A stretch of DNA of 11,004 nucleotides, taken from Candidatus Zophobacter franzmannii. Lineage in GTDB: Bacteria; Cloacimonadota; Cloacimonadia; Cloacimonadales; JAFGVF01. The notes under the pieces are model-generated. The model was given only the letters and a program-made list of their open reading frames with translations. It did no database searches and was not told the DNA's origin. This document shows positions 8,054 to 11,004 of this stretch, piece after piece (the first letter of the stretch is position 1; every line of letters starts with the position of its first letter). A program made the translations under genes and the position numbers. The DNA is taken from the NCBI GenBank assembly GCA_030765245.1, contig JAVCCX010000265.1:1-11004 (forward strand), given 5' to 3'.

Positions 8054-8091
8054 ATTCATAATTCATAATTCATAATTCCTAATTCCTAATT
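8054..8091 (+). repeat. Seven-base tandem repeat
   Basis: Three units of ATTCATA (8054-8074) are followed by two of ATTCCTA (8075-8088) and a partial ATT. The array is perfect in phase. Copy number probably varies between strains by slippage; no function is visible. Confidence 0.85.
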
Positions 8092-8114
8092 TCACCGTAT
8101 GTAGTTTCTTAATT

Positions 8115-8146
8115 CCCCTCTTTGGAGGGGTGGCAGCTTTGCTGAC
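8115..8146 (+). repeat. C-rich/G-rich double hairpin element
   Basis: CCCCTC (8115-8120), a four-base loop and GAGGGG (8125-8130) form a perfect stem. CAGC-TTT-GCTG (8134-8144) follows at once, then GACGGGGTGG. From memory, elements of this type are dispersed in genomes of Bacteroidota and related phyla; only one copy lies in the window, so the repeat status is inferred. Confidence 0.5.
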
Positions 8147-8174
8147 GGGGTGGTTCTTATCTGAAGTTTTAGTT

Positions 8175-8199
8175 GCTCGCCTTCGGCTTGCGAGCTTTT
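8175..8199 (+). terminator. Possible rho-independent terminator
   Basis: A perfect GC-rich 6-bp stem, GCTCGC (8175-8180) and GCGAGC (8190-8195), has a nine-base loop and is followed by TTTT. It could end transcripts from the purine operon, whose last stop is about 215 bases upstream, but the T-tract is short and it may instead be another dispersed repeat. Confidence 0.4.
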
Positions 8200-8209
8200 C
8201 ACTTCGCTC

Positions 8210-8221
8210 ATTTTGCAAAAT
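8210..8221. promoter_or_regulatory. 12-bp palindrome sharing a core with the ssnA upstream palindrome
   Basis: ATTTTGCAAAAT is a perfect palindrome and shares the ten-base core TTTTGCAAAA with the 20-bp palindrome at 2924-2943. It may be a second site for the same protein, or coincidence in AT-rich DNA. Confidence 0.3.
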
Positions 8222-8346
8222 AGTTCTCGTTTTATTCCCTTTTATCTCTTGAATAATTCCGAGTTCTCACCTACCAAAATCTTACTGATTTCTTTCCCGT
8301 TTCTTACCTGTCCTATTATAATTCAAACTATTTTTACACCTAAGAC

Positions 8347-8367
8347 TTATCCACAAATTGTGCATAA
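8347..8367. promoter_or_regulatory. Two convergent perfect DnaA-box matches
   Basis: TTATCCACA (8347-8355) on the plus strand and TGTGCATAA (8359-8367), which reads TTATGCACA on the minus strand, both fit the TTATNCACA consensus and are separated by three bases. They lie in AT-rich, gene-free DNA. This could be a DnaA-binding site such as a titration site or part of an origin, but only two boxes are seen and dnaA, gidA or parAB are not in the window. Confidence 0.4.
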
Positions 8368-8390
8368 CTTACCCGTCAAGTGGTTTCTTT

Positions 8391-8440
8391 AGCCCTGACG
8401 GGGCTTAACAATAATAGCCATGTGGTCGAATGACCCATGG
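8391..8440 (+). repeat. Two-hairpin repeat, copy 2
   Basis: AGCCC (8391-8395), a five-base loop and GGGCT (8401-8405) form hairpin 1. Hairpin 2 pairs CCATGTGGTC (8418-8427) with GACCCATGG (8432-8440), with a single unpaired T at 8423. The layout is identical to the copy at 7989-8036, down to the 25-base offset between hairpins and the bulged T. The nominal start codon of the next ORF is within the second stem. Confidence 0.72.
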
Positions 8441-8842
8441 TACAAATACCTAACAAACCTCAACCCTGACTTGTCCTCCATAGCTTTGCGTAGGGGGGAC
8501 GGGGTTGAACTTATTCAGAGAGAATTTTCGAATCAAAGATTCCATTCTATGTTAAATTGGCGTTTAGGATTAGATCTAGCTCGGATATCAATGGATGTGA
8601 ATGCAGAAATAAATTTCAAAACTGAGTACTGGCAAAGTTACGTCACGCAGGTCCTAAATGGGTTTGATTCATATCAAACCTTGGAAGATAGTAAATATAT
8701 CCTTGATTATAAAGGGGGAAAAATTCTTCTATCTCATCCATTCTGGAGTAATTCTTTCATAAAATCATTACAGGAGAAGTATGACTTTGATGAAGCAGTT
8801 AGCATTACTAGAATTGAAAAATTATCTAGGGAAATTAGTTAA
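8420..8842 (+). CDS. Unrecognised protein, up to 140 residues, start uncertain
   Basis: I do not recognise this protein. It is acidic-to-neutral, rich in aromatic residues (several Trp and Tyr), has no signal peptide or membrane segment, and reads like a soluble domain, with a helical C-terminal end (about 110-140). The nominal ATG at 8420 lies within the stem of the two-hairpin repeat, so the first ten or so residues are translated repeat sequence and no ribosome binding site precedes it. A later in-frame ATG at 8549 (residue 44) also lacks one. The repeat may have inserted into and truncated an older, longer gene, leaving a C-terminal fragment. It ends directly before the left pdxJ-derived repeat. 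It may be a gene remnant rather than an expressed gene. Confidence 0.45.
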   Translation: MWSNDPWYKYLTNLNPDLSSIALRRGDGVELIQREFSNQRFHSMLNWRLGLDLARISMDVNAEINFKTEYWQSYVTQVLNGFDSYQTLEDSKYILDYKGGKILLSHPFWSNSFIKSLQEKYDFDEAVSITRIEKLSREIS

Positions 8843-8998
8843 CTCATAAAAAGAAATGCTCAACCAGACGATTGAGCATTATAAACTATATTCTCTATAA
8901 ATTAGCTATTAATAATCCTCTTCATCTCAATAACAGCTTCATTAAGACCGGTAAAGACAGCCCTAAAGATAATGCTGTGTCCGATATTGTATTCTTCA
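8843..8998. repeat. Left copy of a pdxJ 3'-end direct repeat
   Basis: This 156-bp stretch is repeated in the same orientation at 10568-10725. By hand alignment there are 15 mismatches and two single-base gaps, about 89% identity. It carries the last 31-32 codons of pdxJ and its terminator, read on the minus strand. The stop of the ATPase gene is within ten bases of its right edge. Confidence 0.9.
8848..8880 (-). terminator. Rho-independent terminator (left copy)
   Basis: The perfect stem AATGCTCAA (8855-8863) and TTGAGCATT (8872-8880) encloses an eight-base loop. On the minus strand it is followed by TCTTTTT. It derives from pdxJ and now lies downstream of the minus-strand ATPase gene, so it would end that transcript. 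Confidence 0.85.
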
Positions 8999-9000
8999 GA
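8902..9000 (-). pseudogene. pdxJ: pdxJ C-terminal fragment, left copy
   Basis: On the minus strand the last 31 codons before the stop at 8902-8904 read like the end of pyridoxine 5'-phosphate synthase: EEYNIGHSIIFRAVFTGL near the start of the fragment, ending EMKRIINS. Of these residues 28 match the right-hand fragment at 10629-10820. NIGH followed by an RAV-x-x-GL segment is characteristic of the PdxJ C-terminus. Everything upstream is lost: the homology stops near 9000 where the ATPase coding end begins, so this is a scar with no start, not a gene. Confidence 0.85.
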
Positions 9001-9005
9001 GCAAC

Positions 9006-10223
9006 TCAATACAGAAAGCCAATAAGATACAAGGGAATTATATTTTCATGTCCTATTTCAATATCATCTTTAAATATATAGCTATTCTCAATATTTTGTA
9101 ACTGTTTTCTTGATTTATTCTTACCACCTATTTCAACTTCTATCGTCTTACCACCAATATTAATAGAAAAGTCCACAATTGTTGATGAATAAAAATGACT
9201 ATCAAGTTGTGATACAAAGAGAGATTCTCGAATGTTACCTTGTTCAGGTGTATGTTGCCAGAGTTCATGACTGATTGCAAAGTAGAGATTAGGGTTTAAT
9301 AACAGTATTTTTGCATGCTTCATAGATCTTACAGTAGAGTTTTCCCTTCGAACAATATTGATAATATCAGCACGATTTAGCAAATCTAAATACTCATAAA
9401 GAGTTTCTTTGGGTATGTCAAGTTCATTGCACATACTTGATACATTCACGGTAGGGATAACTGACATTGCAAGATAAGCAATAAGCTTCTTCATTACCAG
9501 AGCAGAAGAGCTTCTTACATTTTTAATACTGGGTACATCTTCATAGATGATTTTGTCTATGATATTATGCAGAAGTGAGTAGTATTCTAAATCGGATAAG
9601 CCATCAAAGAAAGGATAGAAACCATACCGTTTATACTCATGGAAATATTTGGGAATTTCAGGCAACTCACTCAATAGATTGGAGCTTATATTGGTATGGT
9701 TTGTTAAGATTGATTCCCAACTGACTTGTTTAAGTTGTTTACCATACTTCAAATTAATGAATTCTCGAAAAGACAGTCCTTTGAGGTTGTATATCAAAGC
9801 TCTTCTCGAAAGGTCACCTTTTTGATTTATAAGATTAAGTTTTGAGCTTCCTAGAATGATTATCTTTTTATCAGGGAATGAGTCATAAAGAGCCTTTATG
9901 TCGATAGCCCAATTCGCTTGTTTGTGAACTTCATCAACAATAATTGTTGACCCATATCGAGAAGAATACTTCTTCCCAATTTCATAGATACCGGATTTTG
10001 TAACCAAAGGGTTATCCACAGAAAAATACAGGCATTTCATTACAGACCCGTATTGGCTTAAGTAATGTTGTAAAACAAAAGTAGTCTTCCCTGTCCCGCG
10101 TGCTCCTGTCAGTACAATGAGTCTATGATTAAAATTAATTGTAATATATCTTCTAAACTCATTAGGGATTTCTCTTGTGATTCTGTTCTGGATAGCAAAC
10201 AATTCGTTGAGTATCTCATCCAT
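9006..10223 (-). CDS. AAA-type ATPase with DUF4143-like C-terminal domain
   Basis: The 405-residue protein matches the widespread bacterial and archaeal AAA_14/DUF4143 ATPases. It shows Walker A GARGTGKTT (40-48), Walker B IIVDE (94-98), a GSS segment (125-127) and SRRALIY...LSFREF (139-155), typical of this group. A winged-helix-like region lies around 262-290. The C-terminal part has Asp351, Glu362/Glu364 and Lys368, resembling the core of PD-(D/E)xK nuclease-like folds seen in DUF4143 proteins. Cellular function of the family is poorly known; DNA-related or toxin/mobility roles have been suggested. The start is the ATG at 10223, with GGGAGGA just upstream, rather than an in-frame TTG at 10235. 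The gene runs opposite to the operon, looks more AT-rich than it, and lies between two pdxJ 3'-end copies, suggesting horizontal gain. Confidence 0.87.
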   Translation of the reverse strand: MDEILNELFAIQNRITREIPNEFRRYITINFNHRLIVLTGARGTGKTTFVLQHYLSQYGSVMKCLYFSVDNPLVTKSGIYEIGKKYSSRYGSTIIVDEVHKQANWAIDIKALYDSFPDKKIIILGSSKLNLINQKGDLSRRALIYNLKGLSFREFINLKYGKQLKQVSWESILTNHTNISSNLLSELPEIPKYFHEYKRYGFYPFFDGLSDLEYYSLLHNIIDKIIYEDVPSIKNVRSSSALVMKKLIAYLAMSVIPTVNVSSMCNELDIPKETLYEYLDLLNRADIINIVRRENSTVRSMKHAKILLLNPNLYFAISHELWQHTPEQGNIRESLFVSQLDSHFYSSTIVDFSINIGGKTIEVEIGGKNKSRKQLQNIENSYIFKDDIEIGHENIIPLYLIGFLY

Positions 10224-10226
10224 AAT

Positions 10227-10233
10227 TCCTCCC
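10227..10233 (-). promoter_or_regulatory. Ribosome binding site of the ATPase gene
   Basis: GGGAGGA on the minus strand is a near-perfect Shine-Dalgarno sequence a few bases before the ATG at 10223. It overlaps the alternative TTG codon at 10235, which makes that start unlikely. Confidence 0.8.
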
Positions 10234-10238
10234 AATAC

Positions 10239-10266
10239 ATAATAAAATGACTGCCAGACTTGTCAA
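10239..10266 (-). promoter_or_regulatory. Sigma70-type promoter of the ATPase gene
   Basis: On the minus strand TTGACA (complement of 10261-10266) and TATTAT (complement of 10239-10244) are separated by 16 bases. Transcription would begin near 10232-10235, giving a very short leader of about 10-12 bases that is mostly the ribosome binding site. Confidence 0.55.
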
Positions 10267-10365
10267 ATAATATTCTATATTGACCATTAGGCTTGTCGTA
10301 TTAGTGGTGCGAATGACAATATTTATTCTCGAGTATGCAAGCCGGCTTCAGCATTCTATTGCGAA

Positions 10366-10385
10366 GAGTATTGGGATTAATACTC
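10366..10385. repeat. Stem-loop GAGTATT/AATACTC
   Basis: GAGTATT (10366-10372) and AATACTC (10379-10385) pair perfectly around a six-base loop. There is no T-tract on either strand, so it is not an obvious terminator. Confidence 0.5.
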
Positions 10386-10407
10386 ATAATAGCAGCAACT
10401 CCATATA

Positions 10408-10474
10408 TATAAATAAACGATTATTTATACATATCTTATAAGACATGTATAGAAATCATGCATTTTCTATACAT
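10408..10474. repeat. Chain of three overlapping inverted repeats
   Basis: Repeat A pairs TATAAATAA (10408-10416) with TTATTTATA (10421-10429). Repeat B is a loop-free 26-bp palindrome (10426-10451) with one mismatch between 13-base arms. Repeat C pairs ATGTATAGAAA (10445-10455) with its perfect 11-base complement (10464-10474). Neighbours share bases, so only alternate stems could fold at once. The heptamer TATACAT occurs at 10426 and 10468, and inverted at 10445-10451. Confidence 0.7.
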
Positions 10475-10521
10475 ATCCCTAATTCTCAAAACTGAATTGG
10501 CATAGCTACGAAGGGTAAAAC

Positions 10522-10601
10522 ATGAGAAATAAAGTCAAATGCTTAGGGAGATACAAATGAAACAATGCTCACAAAAAAGAAATGCTCAACCAAACGATTG
10601 A
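10522..10601 (+). CDS. Two tiny coupled ORFs with Shine-Dalgarno-like leaders (doubtful)
   Basis: A 12-residue ORF (10522-10560, MRNKVKCLGRYK) follows AAGGGT, and its stop overlaps by ATGA the start of a 14-residue ORF (10557-10601, MKQCSQKRNAQPND), which is preceded by GGGAG. The second runs into the right pdxJ repeat and ends in its terminator hairpin. They may be a truncated 5' gene end cut by the repeat, a leader-peptide-like arrangement, or chance. Confidence 0.25.
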
Positions 10602-10725
10602 GCATTATAAACTATATTCTCTATAAATTTAACTATTAATAATTCTCTTCATCTCAGTAACAGCTTCATTGAGTCCGGTAAAGACAGCTCGTGAGAGAAT
10701 GCTATGACCGATATTGTACTCTTCA
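10568..10725. repeat. Right copy of the pdxJ 3'-end direct repeat
   Basis: This 158-bp stretch matches 8843-8998 in the same orientation at about 89% identity. Here the pdxJ homology continues further to the right, so this is the longer-lived junction of the pair. Confidence 0.9.
10573..10606 (-). terminator. Rho-independent terminator of pdxJ (right copy)
   Basis: The stem AATGCTCAA (10581-10589) and TTGAGCATT (10598-10606) has an eight-base loop. On the minus strand it is followed by TCTTTTTT, a strong intrinsic terminator just after the pdxJ stop. Confidence 0.88.
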
Positions 10726-10820
10726 AACAAGTCCAGCTCTAAGAGAGGGAAGATGTTCTTGTAATTAATACCATGTCCGGCAACACAACGGAGTCCTGCT
10801 GACTTGATAGTCTTCGACCC
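10629..10820 (-). pseudogene. pdxJ: pdxJ C-terminal fragment, right copy
   Basis: About 63 codons on the minus strand match the end of pyridoxine 5'-phosphate synthase (PdxJ, vitamin B6 synthesis): AGHGINYKN, then EEYNIGHSILSRAVFTGL, ending EMKRIINS. The AGHG and NIGH motifs carry conserved active-site residues of the family. A full PdxJ is about 235-245 residues, so roughly the first 170 are missing. Upstream of about 10820 the frame continues to 10865 but its sequence (LYINSLSLFPPAG) does not resemble PdxJ and only a TTG could serve as start, with no ribosome binding site. It is best read as a broken gene; an intact pdxJ is probably elsewhere. Confidence 0.87.
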
Positions 10821-10865
10821 TGCAGGCGGGAAAAGAGAAAGAGAATTTATGTATAAGAAATGCAA

Positions 10866-11004
10866 TGATTGAGTTTTCTTAGGAAATGATGCTTTAGCTT
10901 CATCTCTTCATTGCATATGTTAACTTAAGGTTAAAACCTCTGCAAACAGATTGGCTCTTGATGATAATAGAATGCTTGATTTAGCCTCTGGAGATAAGAG
11001 TCAT
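10866..11004. other. Unassigned right edge
   Basis: Nothing can be assigned. A plus-strand frame is open from 10924 to the window end (27 codons, possible ATG at 10972 without a ribosome binding site). A minus-strand frame ends at a stop near 10940 after 23 codons. Either could be the edge of a neighbouring gene. Confidence 0.3.

Larger units (their letters stand above)
7961..8419. other. Gene-free repeat-rich spacer after the operon
   Basis: No credible gene is seen in these 459 bases. They contain two copies of a two-hairpin repeat at either end (the second runs on into 8440), a 7-bp tandem array, a C-rich/G-rich hairpin element, a terminator-like hairpin, a short palindrome and two convergent DnaA-box matches. 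Several elements are of kinds that recur in FCB-type genomes, so the spacer looks like a landing zone for dispersed repeats. Confidence 0.7.
10267..10567. other. AT-rich spacer with stacked inverted repeats
   Basis: No sizeable gene is present. The spacer holds a 10-bp palindrome AAGCCGGCTT (10339-10348), a 7-bp stem-loop (10366-10385), a chain of three overlapping inverted repeats (10408-10474) and two tiny ORFs next to the right pdxJ repeat. Confidence 0.6.

Noticed and set aside
8872..9081. Plus-strand frame of 69 codons over the left pdxJ fragment
   Set aside because: It starts in the terminator hairpin and reads antisense to the pdxJ fragment and ATPase end.
10012..10020. Third DnaA-box match (TTATCCACA)
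   Set aside because: It lies inside the conserved ATPase coding region, far from the paired boxes, so it is most simply explained by codon sequence.
10313..10438. Plus-strand frame of about 40 codons with a helix-turn-helix-like stretch (SIAKSIGINTHN), as an IS1 InsA remnant
   Set aside because: The likeness is limited to a few residues, there are no zinc-ribbon cysteines, inverted ends or second transposase ORF nearby, and the frame passes through the inverted repeats.
10861..10915. Inverted repeat TGCAATGA/TCATTGCA with a 39-base spacer
   Set aside because: Eight-base arms at this distance are expected by chance in AT-rich DNA and there is no supporting element end or terminator tract.
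7961..11004. CRISPR array or tRNA/rRNA genes
   Set aside because: No regularly spaced direct repeats with unique spacers and no tRNA cloverleaf or rRNA-like sequence were seen; the only direct repeats are the two-hairpin pair, the heptamer array and the pdxJ copies.

Overview
The window reads as a chromosomal piece from an anaerobic, fairly low-GC bacterium. No gene here fixes the taxon. The dispersed hairpin repeats and heptamer tandem resemble those of the FCB superphylum (Bacteroidota, Cloacimonadota and relatives). Good Shine-Dalgarno sequences precede most starts, which argues against typical Bacteroidota, where they are rare. Taxonomy is therefore left open.

Positions 1-7960 hold one tightly packed plus-strand operon resembling the selenium-associated purine/hydantoin locus of E. 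coli (ygeW to xdhD). In order it has: the C-terminal end of a molybdenum hydroxylase (xanthine dehydrogenase family); an 820-residue fused PreT-PreA (dihydropyrimidine dehydrogenase-type) flavo-iron-sulfur protein; SsnA amidohydrolase; YgeY M20-type hydrolase; a zinc-ribbon threonine-synthase-like PLP enzyme; and a hydantoinase/dihydropyrimidinase-like amidohydrolase. Together they suggest reductive and hydrolytic opening of a purine-derived heterocycle, then amino-acid-type chemistry. Two parts differ from E. coli: the PLP enzyme sits where the diaminopropionate ammonia-lyase YgeX might be expected, and the flavoprotein has DPD-type rather than YgfK-type domain order.

Positions 7961-8419 are a gene-free mosaic of repeats: a two-hairpin element present twice, a 7-bp tandem array, a C-rich/G-rich hairpin element, a terminator-like hairpin, and two convergent perfect DnaA-box matches. 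An unrecognised 140-codon ORF (8420-8842) follows, its nominal start lying inside the second two-hairpin repeat.

Positions 8843-10820 carry a minus-strand AAA/DUF4143-type ATPase gene with a convincing promoter and ribosome binding site. It is flanked by two direct copies (about 157 bp, about 89% identical) of the 3' end of pdxJ plus its terminator. The gap between the ATPase promoter and the right copy holds three chained, overlapping inverted repeats and two tiny Shine-Dalgarno-led ORFs. This segment looks like an inserted or rearranged accessory module at a pdxJ 3' end. The last ~140 bases contain nothing assignable.
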